Positions 44,051 to 54,980 are shown, counted from the stretch's first letter. The stretch is DNA of 64,000 nt from Nereocystis luetkeana (GCA_031213475.1 JARUPZ010000012.1:10746727-10810726), one strand, 5' to 3'. Numbers and translations: made by a program. The notes: a model not told the origin generated them from the sequence alone.

Positions 44051-45969
44051 AAAGTCACCATTTCAGCTTTCTTCGCGGCCAGTATTATAGCCAAGGACGA
44101 TCTTGGGTTGGGGTGTACTGCTCTTGCACTGCTCGTAAGCACACATTCCAATATAGTCAAACCTTCAAACATAGTATCCAGCGTCAGTAATGAATAGTGG
44201 GGCAAACCATGTATAATACTCGTATATCGTTTGCGAGCACACGCTGGGACGAACGCTGTGGGTGATGATGCACACAGCCACAGCGAGAAGAGCAGTAAAA
44301 AAAAAGTAGCAAGCAGCAAAATTTATTCATTCATCGCATGATAGTTCATTTTAGCTGCTCTACCAGGCTCTACTCGCCTACACCTACACTCGTGCTATAC
44401 AGCAGTAGGCTATTATAAACAAGCCACCAGGTATGTACGTACGTACCTCCTGGTATACGTACTGCTGCTATATGCTAAATAACTAGCTATAAATAACCGC
44501 ATAATTATTACCAGGTACCCAGGTATATGTTTCGCTTCCACAGAATAAACAAGGCGCACATTACAATAAAGCATCACGCACGCAGCACTCAGGAATACGT
44601 CGGGCCCAAGGCATGCACAGCAGTATAGCTGCTGTGCAATCACCGGTCAATAATGCTCGCAACAACTTCAACCGCTCGTCCTCAAATTAGAGTACCATGA
44701 AGACTGTATATATAACACTGTCGACACCAACCATTACTCTTCACCGCGAAATCAACGGGAACTCCCCCACCGCGCAGAAGACATAGATAGGCGATCTCTG
44801 CTGCTGGTGACGGGTGGTGCTAAAGAGCGATGGAGATACGGCAGGTAGGTGTACGACTGCTGTAGATTACAGCCGACAAGCTTTGTATGGCTCTCTCCTT
44901 GTGTGCGAGCTATTTAATACCTGGTATAGACTAGAGCTGGAGCCATGTCGGCTTATTATTTAGAAGATAGATGCCGATCTTCGAAGAAAGTGGATCTTGG
45001 GGAAATTCTCGGGCCCCTGGAAAGGTTTTCTGTCATGTCGTATCATATCTTGATATATCATGTATCACGTTTTTTTCACGAATATATCTTACGTCATACC
45101 AGGTATATATCAGAGCGTTTTCAAAAGTGATACCGATACCGACCTCTATTTGAGATGATGATGCGTTCTGCGTCGGGATAATGCTCGGTGCGTGTGTGTG
45201 TTCTTCACATTAAACCGTTCTTTCTACCCGTCGACATCCAGCACAACCAGTGTCCGTGCCGATTCTTCAATCCTAGAAGAGATATAAGGTCTGTGGTAAC
45301 GAAGCTACGCCACAGAGATACTACGTTGCCACGTACCTGGTACCTGGTACCTGGTATGCAGTAAGCATTGCAGTGGGCAATGCAATGCCATGTCAGGATA
45401 CTATTAATAGATACGACAGGCACGACATACACAATCTATAAAATAGGGAAACGAAAAGAAACAATCAAAGAGAAAACGAAAACAAAGTAGACAAATCGAA
45501 AGAGAGAAAGAAAAAGAAAAAAAATGACAGCAAAAACTAGGAGAAACGATCGGTCGTGCCCCCCCCCCGCAGGCGAGGTGGCCAACAACACTTACTTGAA
45601 AAAGAACGAGCTGGAAAAAAGAAAAAACAACAAAAAACACCACTGCTTGTAAACAGAGTCAAGACAAAGGACCAAAGAAAAAAACAACAAAGGGGAAATA
45701 ACAGGCAGACCAAAGCCCAAAGCACCCTCCAGGTGGCGACAGCAGTTTGTGGTACGAGTAGTATAGCCAGGTTCCCCCTGCTAATCCGCCTGGTACCTTG
45801 CTACCCAGACTGCCGTCTCCGCCCTGCGTTCGTCAACTATGCCCAGCCCCTTGGCGTCAGACAAAACGAAAAGCAGAGCAGGTTCGTCATCCAACCACGC
45901 CACACGGCTCCTTCAGTACGGCTTATCAATCAGAAAGGGAAGAGAAAAAAATAAAATGAAAATCACGGA
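44051..45969. other. Non-coding stretch
   Basis: About 1.9 kb without a recognisable gene. It contains TACCWGGTA at 44509, 44918 and 45097, and a triple overlapping run at 45334-45356. The purine-rich block from about 45440 onward is the 3' region of the dead LINE that follows. Confidence 0.45.
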
Positions 45970-45972
45970 GAG

Positions 45973-47310
45973 TCAGCGCAAGAAAGAAAAAAACAAAACA
46001 AAAAGAGAAGACAAGGGAAGACCACGTTCGAACCAGCTGCACCTGTTGGTGACACCAGTAGTATGGTCACATGTTCTGCTTCCTATAGTCGGCCTGTGGT
46101 GCCTTGCTACCCTGTCTGCCATCTCCTTCCTACTTTCGTCTACCGCAGTTTCCCTTCTACCCCTCCTGTCCCCCCCCCTCTCCGCATTCCCTTGGTCGGG
46201 TTTTCTGCCACTTCTCCTGTTGCCCCCTCCACCCCCATTCCCTTGGACACCATCCACGGCGGATGCGCGGCGCTGCCTACTCATCTCAGCCTCAGCCTCG
46301 TGCCACCTCACCATGAACCGTTCGGCTGCTTCAAGGATCCCCCGGTACCACTTCCCCGCCCTTTTGGCTGCAGTGGACCACAACGCGGTCTCAACTCCAA
46401 ACACCAAGGGGGCAACTTCCGTTGACCCTTCGGTGGCTCGGAACTCCCTAAGGTCTTCGACTATGCATCTATGCCAAGTCTGACACTGTCCGTCTGGTCT
46501 CGGGTTCTCCCCACCAGCTATCGTCCCGAACATTACCCGACTGGGTAATCGCTCCTTGCTTTGCCGTGCCACGCCCCCCGCAAAGAAGAGCCGCCGTTTA
46601 CGAATGGTCGTTTCGATGCTCTCGCAACGTGTCATCTTGAGGGCCTTCGCGTACGAGAGGGTGGCATGGTCAGTACGAAGTCGGCGCTGGAAGCCAATGA
46701 CTCGCAACAGGACTTGGTGGTGAGCCGTTCGAAGCTTGGCAAAGTGTTCCGCTCTGAGGGTCCACGTCACACACCCGTACAGCAGGGTCTCAATCACCTC
46801 GGCCTTCAGCATTCGGACTTTAAGGCTAAGGGGGGCGGTCGTCCTATCATACAACTCCGGGCCGAACCGTTTGAGGCATGCTCGCATGAGGCGGATCCGT
46901 CGGTCGATTTCGAGCGAGAGGGCAGCGTTTTCGTGGATAACGCCGCCTAGGTATCAGAACTGGGTCGTCTGCTTGTACCTCTGGCCTGCCGCTTCGATGA
47001 CGAGCGGTGGTGCGAGGGTTATTGTCTGGTCTGGTGTTTGTAGGACCATTGTCTCTGTGTTCTTTTCCGACACCGGGAGGCCTGCTGCTTCGAAGACAGT
47101 CACGATGACTGTCATCATTTTCGCGAGCCCTTCAGCCGACTTCGAGACAATTCCTGCATCATCGGCGTACTACATGCCCCATACAGACCTTCGCACGCAC
47201 GCCAATGGCTCCTCCTTCCCTGTTCGAACTACTCCAGCTTCACTGAGTTGGACCAAATCGCTTACGATGGCTTCGTCTTGGCTGAAGCGTACTACAGTAC
47301 CGGCCCGCTA
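45973..47310 (-). pseudogene. RTE-like LINE fragment: reverse transcriptase end and C-terminal domain
   Basis: Minus-strand similarity to the LINE at 5.8-9.5 kb runs from just before YADD (near 47160) through LLYGCVTW and the RKRRLFFAG region to the stop at 45973. It is a different subfamily; many residues differ. A TAG stands immediately before YADD, where the intact copy has leucine, and a TGA lies in the FxYLGG motif near 46953, so it cannot make the enzyme. The endonuclease and first half of the reverse transcriptase are missing, a typical 5' truncation. Confidence 0.85.
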
Positions 47311-47334
47311 GTAAGAAACTGAAAAATCGGCCTG

Positions 47335-47450
47335 AGGCTGGGTTTCTTGTTTTCCTGGGAGCATGGGCATCATTTTCTTAAATACTCCTTTCTTATTTTC
47401 CTGGGAAAATGAGCATGGTTTTCTTAAACGCGCCTTTCTTATTTTTGCCA
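47335..47450 (+). repeat. Short tandem repeat, ~65-base unit
   Basis: Blocks of TTTCTTATTTTCCTGGGA..ATGNGCAT..TTTTCTTAAA are repeated twice and partly a third time. Confidence 0.65.
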
Positions 47451-47589
47451 GCAACGTTCAATGTTGTTTTCTTCCTCAATTTTGAATCCGTCTCTTCTCT
47501 TCTGACGTTATTCTCAGTATCATAGCGTATACGTCCCCATCTACGCCCGAATGACCCCGATAAACCATGATACTACTACTCGTGGCCTT

Positions 47590-48010
47590 GCAGGCGCACG
47601 TTAGGCGTGCGCTTCCTACCCCCTGCGCGAATCGGCCCGACGTCGCTTATCTCGTTCAGGCTACCCCCTCCCCCCACCGGCGAACTCTCGATCGTACTAC
47701 CGACACCCCCTCCCTCTCCCGACTCTTCCTCCTCCTCCTCCTCTTCGGACTCAACGCGCATACGCTTCCTACCCCCGGCGCGAATCGGCCCAACGTCGCT
47801 CATGTCGTTCAGGCTATTCCCCTTCCCCCCCGACGAACCCTCGATCGTACTATACCGACCCCCCCTCCTCCCGACTCCTCCTCCTCCTCCTCCTCCTCTT
47901 CCTCGTCCTCGAACTCGCTCTCGTCCTCGCTCTCGCTGTCCTCTGAAGAGTCCTTATCGGCGCAGCGCGATAGCAGCACCCACGATTCCCCTGCCGCGAC
48001 CCCATCCACC
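47590..48010 (-). repeat. Two ~155-base units with acidic coding potential
   Basis: The CTTCCTACCCCC(T/G)GCGCGAATCGGCCC blocks at about 47610 and 47765 are each followed by a CTC-rich run. On the minus strand the runs read as long glutamate stretches. It lies just beyond the stop of the pogo-like transposase. Whether it belonged to that gene is unknown. Confidence 0.5.
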
Positions 48011-48128
48011 GAGTACTTCGCCAGCGGATATGTTTCATGCTACGTGTACTGCCGTCGGTCTCGAGAAACACCCTGAAATCGAGGTGGCTTGTGCGTGCTT
48101 GGGCCTTTCGTGTGATGAACCCCCTGAA

Positions 48129-48197
48129 TCAACCCATCCCGAGCCGAAGCAGTATCTCTTGGTTAACAAGATTCTGAGTGAGGGCGGCAGGTGCTGA
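48129..48197 (-). pseudogene. Last ~22 codons of the pogo-like transposase, cut off by copia
   Basis: In the minus sense the frame resumes after the copia insertion exactly at the target site and ends in RLGMG followed by TGA at 48129-48131. With the copia element and one GCTGA copy removed, the frame joins the upstream part at 52316 without a shift. Confidence 0.7.
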
Positions 48198-48455
48198 TGT
48201 TCGTTTGGATCGTTCCAGCAGCGACGGTTACAAGTTGTAGAGGGTTGCGTATATCTTCGCAGGCGTTATTGTGAATTTTGCCGTGTGTTCATGAGGAGAG
48301 TTCGAGCACTCCGTTCTCCGCTCTCCGTTCTCCGCCCCGAGCTACGAGCTAGGCTCCGCTCTCTCTCTCCTCCTCTGTCCTCTAATACAACGACTATAAA
48401 GAATCTCATCAGACCACGTGGTGGTCAGGGCATCCAGGTTTGAACTCTACGAACA
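48198..48455 (+). repeat. Copia 5' LTR
   Basis: 258 bases. It differs from the 3' LTR mainly by small length changes (GAGGAGAGTTCG against GAGGAGAGGAGTTCG; CTCTAAT against CTCTTCTAAT) and one substitution near the end. This indicates a fairly recent insertion. Confidence 0.95.
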
Positions 48456-48495
48456 CACTAGTGATTGAACGTTTGAGGTCTGGTACCGGAAGCCA

Positions 48496-50598
48496 ATGAT
48501 GTCTTCGGAGAGGTCGGCTCGCGTGGAGCACTATTCTTCGAGTGAAGTTCAAAAGCTGCGACGCGAGGTCAAGCTGGCGTTGGAGCACAGCGAGGCATTG
48601 GTGATATGTACCATGAGGAGCATGATGACCGAGTTCATGAGGAACAACGGTCGATCGGAGCCAGGCGGCGCTGAAGGCAGCGTTGCTGGAAGAGAGAGCC
48701 CAGCAGAGGTGGAAACCACTGCTGTAGGGGGAAGCCCGCGAGAGGCAGTACCCACTGCTGAAGTACGAGAGACTAATAATGCTGCTGTTGAAGCAGGCAT
48801 TGGTCGATCGGAGTCCGGCAGCGCTGAGGGTAGCGCTGCTGTAGGGGAGAGCCCACAAGGGGCAGTACCCACTGCTGTACGAGACACTACAGCAGGAGAT
48901 GATACGATTTTGCGGGAGAATGCTCTGCGAAATTTCGCAGCGACGGGACGCGGCGAAACTGCATTGTCTGTCGAGGTTGGCCCACGGAGGGGTCAGCCAG
49001 ACCAGCCTGGGAGGGCTAGAGAGAGAGGTCCATACCTCAGCGGTGAGTCCAGTGGTGACTCGACCGCGACTGCCGGTGGCAATGGCAACAGTGCCAAAAC
49101 CGCCGAAGGTAGTACCTTCGCAGGGAGGTGCTTCAAATGTGGCAAGAAGGGCCACAGGGTTGCAAACTGCACGGTGAAGCTGTGCAATGGATGCAACGGA
49201 CGGGGGCACGCTGCTGATGTCTGCCCCACGTCGAAAGAAGAAGCTGTCACGGCAAGGCCGGCGACGAAACACCCGAGACGATGGGTTCGTCTCAAGGGGG
49301 CGCCATGGACGCCTCCTCGGCCCCGAAGGGGAGGACCGAAACACCCGAGACGATGGGTTCGTCTCAAGGGGGCGCCGTGGACGCCTCCTCGGTCCCGGCA
49401 GGGAGGGCCGGAAGCGACCCGGGTGCAGCATCAACCTCCGACACCGGCCAAGGAAACGGCGAATGACTCCCTGTCTACGGAAAAGGGGGGGTCCGAGGCG
49501 GACGACGTGAGCACGTCGGATCGAGGTGGTGGGGGGGTGGTGAATGAGCTGGACGACGGTCTGGCTCACTTGAACGACCTCGACGTGACGTGGGGTTTTG
49601 ACCTGGACGCGTTTATGCAGGAGCGCATACATCAGGTACCTGTCGCCGGCGAGGCCGGCGACGAAACACCAGAGACGATGGGTTCGTCTCAAGGGGGCGC
49701 CATGGACGCCTCCTCGGCCTCGAGGGGGAGGGCCGAAACAGCCGAGACGATGGGTTCGTCTCAAGGGGGCGCCGTGGACGCCTCCTCGGTTCCGCCAGGG
49801 AGGGCCGAAAGCGACCCGGGTGCAGCATCAGTCTCCGACACCGGCCAAGGGAACGGTGAGGGCCCTCCCGCGATCCTGTCGGGCAGGCCAGCACACGAGC
49901 TCAGCAGCTGGGGACGGCTCCCTCCAACAGTACGGGGCCGGACCCGGGGTCAGAGCCAACGCCTGGAGGGTGAACCTGCTGTGAACCAGCTAAAGATGGA
50001 CAGAGGAGCCGCAGACGCGCTGCTTGCGGCAGCGTACGAGTGGTGGACGACGCCTGGGAGTATCCTGAATCGTACGTCATGGACGACGGAGGACGCAGTG
50101 GCCTTGATGGCCGGAGGACCTGCCGTGGAGAATAAAGGGGAGTTGAGCGTGTGCATGCCGAGTGGTTTCCCGGAAGACGTAGAACCGCCCCCGCAGTCCG
50201 TAGCAGATGTAGAGCGTTCCCGATATAAAGCGGCGTGGCACGAGGCCATGCAAATTGAGTTGGACGGTCACAAAACGACCGGTACATATGAAGCCGCGAC
50301 ACCGCCACGAGGGCGGAAACCTGTAGGCGCGAAGTGGGTGTTCACCTACAAGACGGATAAGGATGGTATGATAGTAAAGACAAAGGCCAGACTTGTGGCT
50401 AAGGGTTTTAGCCAGGTGCAGGACGTAGATTACTTTCAAACGTTTGCACCAACTCCTTCGTCAGCGTCAGTTAAAATTCTGGCGACTGTTGCCAACGAAT
50501 ATGGTCTGAAGATTTTTTCATCTAGACGTCGCGCAAGCTTTTGTTCGCGCGAAACTCGACGCCGAGATATACATGAAACTACCCGGTGGGTGTGGTGA
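48496..50598 (+). pseudogene. Copia gag-pol, first open frame (gag with zinc knuckles, reverse transcriptase start)
   Basis: A 700-codon frame. Residues ~1-200 are gag-like and rich in short Ser/Ala/Glu repeats. Two zinc knuckles (CFKCGKKGHRVANC at ~212-225, then CNGCNGRGHAADVC) would bind the RNA. After ~330 residues of repeats, the reverse transcriptase begins near residue 579 with HEAMQIEL, PVGAKWVFTYK and KARLVAKGF. A ~205-base segment at 49255-49460 is duplicated at 49655-49860. In the first copy the frame reads RRWVRLKG, in the second MGSSQGG, so the two copies are translated in different frames. A one-base gain in the T run at about 50514-50520 ends the frame. Confidence 0.88.
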
Positions 50599-50875
50599 CA
50601 TGTCAGGAAGGATCGTCCGCTTGAACAGATCACTGTATGGTCTAAAGCAGAGCGGACGGCAGTGGGCCGGATTATTGGTGGAAACCGTGGTAGAGTACGG
50701 TATGGAGCAGTGTAGGTCTGACCCGTGTGTTCTTCGCATGGATGTGGACGGCAAGGTAAAACTGATCATGGCCGTCCATGTAGATGACATCGTGATCGCA
50801 GGATCGGACGAGACATGCAGAGATTTCCATGCCGCGCTAGTTACGAAATTCCCCACAAATAACCTCGGCGATTGA
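50518..50875 (+). pseudogene. Copia reverse transcriptase, catalytic part, second frame
   Basis: The homology continues in the +1 frame with LDVAQAFVRAKL, LYGLKQSGRQW and HVDDIVIAG, the copia form of the YXDD active site. The frame closes at 50875 inside the NNLGD motif, where one base is missing. Confidence 0.88.
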
Positions 50876-51423
50876 CTTGGTATACTGGTTGTGCTCTCAA
50901 ACGCGACTGGGAGTTGGGAACATTGGAGATTACGCAGAAGGCGTTTATAGAGAGCATGCTGAATCGTTTTGGTGTTAACTCATCCTCTGACATCCCCGCG
51001 ACCCCCGGTGTGGAACTAGGTCCAAGAGAGGAGGGCGAAAATGGAGGAGACTGGCCGTACAGGGAGGCTGTGGGCAGCTTGATGTGGCTGTCGACCATGA
51101 CGAGGCCGGACATCTCGAACGCTGTGCGTGCTGTGGCGCGCCACTCCCACAACCCAACGGAGAGGCACTGGAAGGCAGTTTTGAAGATAATGGCTCACCT
51201 CCATGGGACCCGGTTTATGGGATTGACTTTTGTGCGGGGTTCGGGATTGGATTTGACAGCGTATAGTGATGCTGATTATGCCGGTAAGTCGAACGATAGG
51301 CGCTCGGTATCGGGGACGGTAATTACCCTAGGGGGTGCGGCCGTCAGTTGGGCAAGTAGCACGCAGAGGTGTGTTTCGTTGTCGACAGCAGAAGCAGAAT
51401 ATGTCGCCCTGGGTGAGGGGTGA
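50872..51423 (+). pseudogene. Copia reverse transcriptase end and RNase H, third frame
   Basis: Includes ITQKAFIESML, VGSLMWLSTMTRPDIS and SDADYAGKSNDRRSVSG. It then has the RNase H element LSTAEAEYVAL near the end, where a one-base loss creates TGA at 51421. Confidence 0.88.
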
Positions 51424-51731
51424 AGGAAGCTTTGTTTACGGGCGCGGTGTTGTCGTTTATTTGTCCAGAGCTAAGCGGATCATGTGTTCGGGTTTTCGAG
51501 GATAACCAGGGGGCCATAGCGTTGGCTGAGAACCCTCTTAGTTCTGCGCGGAGTAAGCATATTGACGTGCGTTTTCATTTTGTCAGAGAGCTACTTCGTG
51601 CTAAGAAGATCGACATTCAGTTCGTAGCTTCGGAAGAGCAGCACGCGGATATTTTGACGAAATCCCTTGCTGCGACCCCTTTTAAGTCTCATCGTAGGTT
51701 CTTGTTGAATCTGCTCTTGGACGGCGAATAA
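51420..51731 (+). pseudogene. Copia RNase H C-terminus, fourth frame
   Basis: Reads KEALFTGAVL, FEDNQGAIALAENP and RSKHIDVRFHFVRE, then HADILTKSLA, the standard end of copia RNase H. The stop precedes the 3' untranslated region and polypurine tract. Confidence 0.88.
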
Positions 51732-52051
51732 GGGGGTATGGGCATTGTTCGATGAGTACCATGCTTGAGTGATGCGAGGAATAATTTGTCAGGTCGCCAA
51801 CCCTGCGCTACTTTGAGGGGCATGGGGGAGCAGGGCACAGCTTGGCATTTTATTTTCTGGCCATGGTCATCGTTTGGAATGCGGCCGTTGTTCAATTGCA
51901 ATGGTTTGGAGTATATGTGTTATACAGGGGGTTTTTACCCGGTGGGCGGGTTTCCTCCTGCGGGACTGTCGTTGGCTGTTCTTAGGTCCTATTAATAGCA
52001 AGTCTTGAATGTCTCTTCGGTCTCGTCACTGCTGTGAAGAGCCAGGGAGGG
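51732..52051 (+). other. Copia 3' untranslated region with polypurine tract
   Basis: Non-coding. It contains a CTATTAATAG word near 51990 and ends in AGCCAGGGAGGG immediately before the 3' LTR. Confidence 0.75.
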
Positions 52052-52315
52052 TGTTCGTTTGGATCGTTCCAGCAGCGACGGTTACAAGTTGTAGAGGGTT
52101 GCGTATATCTTCGCAGGCGTTATTGTGAATTTTGCCGTGTGTTCATGAGGAGAGGAGTTCGAGCACTCCGTTCTCCGCTCTCCGTTCTCCGCCCCGAGCT
52201 ACGAGCTAGGCTCCGCTCTCTCTCTCCTCCTCTGTCCTCTTCTAATACAACGACTATAAAGAATCTCATCAGACCACGTGGTGGTCAGGGCATCCAGGTT
52301 TGGACTCTACGAACA
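52052..52315 (+). repeat. Copia 3' LTR
   Basis: 264 bases, TGTTCG..CGAACA, followed by the target duplication GCTGA. Confidence 0.95.
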
Positions 52316-53320
52316 GCTGAGCTTACAAAAGAATAACCGTCAGGGGCTTCAAACGGCAGTAAGTCCTTGTCGTCAGCGATGTCGTCGTCCATGTCCAGCA
52401 CAGCCTCCTCATCAACCTCTTGCTCCTTCTCGCTCTCACTCTCCTCCTCGTCGCTTGAACCTGGCGGGTTCTCCTCATCCGCGGGAGCAGGCGAGATCGG
52501 TAACACGTCCCCCAGCGGTTCCGGTGTAGTATCAACCTCCATGAAGGAGTACGTGCCCCGCTCTACGCCTGGGAGATTTATGAGGTCTAGTCATCGCTGC
52601 CATCTGCCGTCATCGCCAGCCCCGTCTTCTCGAAGAGGCGCTTGCGGTACGCAGTGTCGCCGTCGATCTCTTTGAGTATTTTTCGCGGCCTCTCCGGTCC
52701 ATTGCGTGATCAAGATCCGACGATCAGACGCCGTCAGCTTATTGGGCTCCCACGTTTCTACGTTATCGCCGTCAAGAAGCCACTTGTCCAGAGCCTGCCC
52801 CACGTAGACCTTGAAGAGCTTCCCGTACCCGGCGTCCACAGATTGCACCTCGTCGGTTCATTTCGGGGGCAATAGCCACAGCAGAGTGTCACACTTCTCG
52901 CTCAACACACGCTTGAACTCGTCGGTGGTCTGGCCGTACAGGTTGTCGGCAAAAATAATAGACTGCTGTTTCTCGGGTACCTCAATGGAAGCGCTAGATA
53001 CGCCCTTGCGGAAGGTGTTGCCCGCCCAGGAGTTGCAGAAGGCCGAGTCGGCCCACGCGCAACCTTGCCAGTAGATGTCCACACCTGGGTGCCACGCCGC
53101 CCTCTCAACTGCAGATATCCGTTTTCCTGAACCACGGAAGATGATGGCGGGCCTGTACACTCTTTGGCCAGGACCGAAGGTCAGTTGTAGAGTGCACTGT
53201 CGCTTCTCCAGGCCAACAGACAGTTCTGAGATACGGACGCGCTTGCTCCCTTTGTCGGCCCACGTGCTGTTCAATCCGTTGACGAACGGTAGCGGCGCCG
53301 AGCAGGAGTTCTACCACAGG
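52316..53320 (-). pseudogene. pogo/Tigger-like DDE transposase, broken
   Basis: The minus frame at 53274-52858 contains TWADKGSKRV, a WAGNTFRKG stretch, then FADNLYGQTTDEF (likely second catalytic aspartate) and LLWLLPPK. A TGA follows at 52852-52854 where family members usually have a cysteine codon. The same frame then continues TDEVQSVDAGYG (likely third aspartate). Near 52680 the frame shifts, and an acidic Ser/Glu/Asp tail follows at 52542-52316. DDE_1 transposases cut and paste pogo-type elements; homologous genes are sometimes kept by hosts. The N-terminal DNA-binding part is missing beyond 53320. Confidence 0.72.
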
Positions 53321-53639
53321 CGGTCGGCTTTTTTTGTGGGACTGTCAAAAGCGTGTAACCCCCGTTCGTTCTGGCATGATTTTGTTTTTTGAAATATTCG
53401 TCATCCAAGCCACAATTGATTCGTACTTGAGGACTGACAACACTGCGAAACAGCCAGAGTACAGTAGTACAGAAAAATGAGAGAATATACTGTGCTGTAC
53501 CCCACATATCTAGGGGCACGGTGGGCCGCCAGGGGAAGGGTTGCTCTTTCCTAAGTTGCTGCAGATGCCGAGGCTGGGCCGTTTCTTAAGTATGTCTAAA
53601 AATTGAGGCTGATTTTCTTACTGACACGTTTCGGCCCGG
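53321..53639. other. Spacer, no gene seen
   Basis: Sequence between the transposase remnant and a LINE fragment. No motif recognised. Confidence 0.35.
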
Positions 53640-53900
53640 TACTGCAGTACGACGTGTAACGCAGCAGCGGAGAACACGTTGAACAGTAACGGTGATACCT
53701 GGTAGTACACAGCCTTGCCGCAACCCCTGCGTGACATCAAACCATGCCGAGTGCTCGCCGTCATCAGTACGAACGCGAGCCCGCATGCCATCGTGGACAT
53801 TACGGATAATTCTCAGCATCTTGGTTGGTACGTCAAAGCGTGTGATTTCCATAACAGCTCTCGGTCGATACTCGTGAAGTCGTACGCTTTCTGCATACGC
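53640..53900 (-). pseudogene. RTE-like LINE reverse transcriptase fragment
   Basis: The minus frame reads [23 protein letters not shown] and [12 protein letters not shown], matching the region before YADD in the intact LINE. The similarity ends on both sides. On one side it abuts a family H terminus at 53905, which probably inserted there. Confidence 0.75.
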
Positions 53901-53904
53901 GTAG

Positions 53905-54053
53905 GCCAATGAAACAGAGAGCCAAAAGTTATTACCGCAACTTTTGATGAAATCCTGTCGCACTAAATTTTCGCGTTTTTTCTAAAATGTTTTACCTCAA
54001 AAAGTTACCTCGGGAGAATTTTGGAGAAAAAAAACGAAATCGCGAACACTCCA
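53905..54053 (-). mobile_element. Terminus of TIR element H
   Basis: Reverse complement of the left end at 24641-24800 (CAATGA..ACAGAGAGCCAAAAGTTA, GATGAAATCCTG, then ACCTCAAAAAGTTACCTCGG, ending CGCGAACACTCC). Confidence 0.75.
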
Positions 54054-54812
54054 AAAAAAATATTGAAAAAAAAATAGCGAAATATAGCCCTCTCAGCAGC
54101 AGTAGCAGACCACATCCCCACGGAGCTAGCAGCACCACGGAGTTCACAGAAACAGAGCAACCCAACTACTGCATTAACATCTACGATGGCCCAACACGAA
54201 CATGCTGACGAAGATGTGGCACGCCCCGAAACCTGGCAAGGGATGATTGCAAGCCTGGATGGCTTCACATTTCCAGAACTCACACCGTGCAGGTCACACC
54301 ATGTTGATGATGACAAATATTCTTCGATTTGATTCGTTTCGTAATGTAGATGTCATGAGAGTGTTGTGTTGCTATGCGACTGGTTTGTCTGCTCTTGCTG
54401 TTTCTGTCCGGTGCGACTGCTTGCAAGCGGGGGGTGTCAGCCGTATCCACCGGCGTACAGGGCGCGGGAGGCAGGCACGGAGTGGTGGAGATGCGGAGCA
54501 AGCAAGTAGGGCGCCCTTGTCAGGACATATACCTCTCGAGGCTAAAGGCCTTTTGGCTCTTGACGTCATGTGACGGGTCTTCGCCATGACTATGTGAACG
54601 CGTCAAGGCCTCTTAAGCCTTAATGTACTAGTTTTAAACTGGGTAGGCGGCCAGTCTAGGGGTCAAACCGCGGTCCTCACTCGTTCGATTTCGACGTTTA
54701 GACGACCCATCGCACCCCAAACTCCGCTGCCTCCGGGCACCACCATCATGACAAGAGCCCTGGGGCGCTGGGGTAACCTTCCTTCTCTGCTTTTATTGCC
54801 GTGGTCCAACAG
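54054..54812. other. Spacer, possible intron
   Basis: No gene recognised. It ends in a polypyrimidine-rich stretch and the CAACAG acceptor of the exon at 54813. Confidence 0.35.
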
Positions 54813-54980
54813 GGAGGTGTACGAGAGACGCGCGCGTGTGGGGGAGCTTCAGTGGGAATGCGTCTCAAGGCTAGAGTTGCCCGAGCTCGGCGTCGAGTTC
54901 AACGTCCATCGAAAGCTACAGAAGTCGCTCATGGGTTGCGTGTTTCACGGCACGGGACCCCTTTCCTCCAGCCAGACCGA
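54813..54980 (+). CDS. 168-base exon, FNIP/LRR-like repeat family
   Basis: Acceptor CTTTTATTGCCGTGGTCCAACAG ends at 54812. The exon is exactly 168 bases and the donor GTGAGT starts at 54981. The frame reads EVYERRARVGELQWECVSRL, later FNVHRKLQKSLMGCVFHGT. It is homologous to the equally long exon at 23630-23797 on the other strand. Equal length, equal boundaries and shared blocks argue for real exons of one family. The LRR/FNIP comparison is a guess from the FN..L pattern. The donor and last ~27 bases are duplicated at 55238-55264. Confidence 0.45.

Larger units (their letters stand above)
48198..52315 (+). mobile_element. Ty1/copia LTR retrotransposon, internally deleted and frameshifted
   Basis: LTRs lie at 48198-48455 and 52052-52315, each TGTTCG..CGAACA. 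Perfect GCTGA target duplications are at 48193-48197 and 52316-52320. A purine tract GGGAGGG directly precedes the 3' LTR and can act as the polypurine tract. Gag zinc knuckles, reverse transcriptase and RNase H are recognisable. No integrase core or protease was found between gag and reverse transcriptase. Confidence 0.95.

Noticed and set aside
46063..46425. Plus-strand proline-rich protein near 46 kb
   Set aside because: Antisense shadow of the degraded LINE fragment.
48409..49764. 451-codon minus-strand frame opposite copia gag
   Set aside because: Shadow of the GC-rich repeat region in gag. It extends into the LTR and has no domain.
53586..53963. Independent small gene of 125 codons
   Set aside because: The recognisable part is a LINE reverse transcriptase fragment. 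The remainder runs into a family H terminus.
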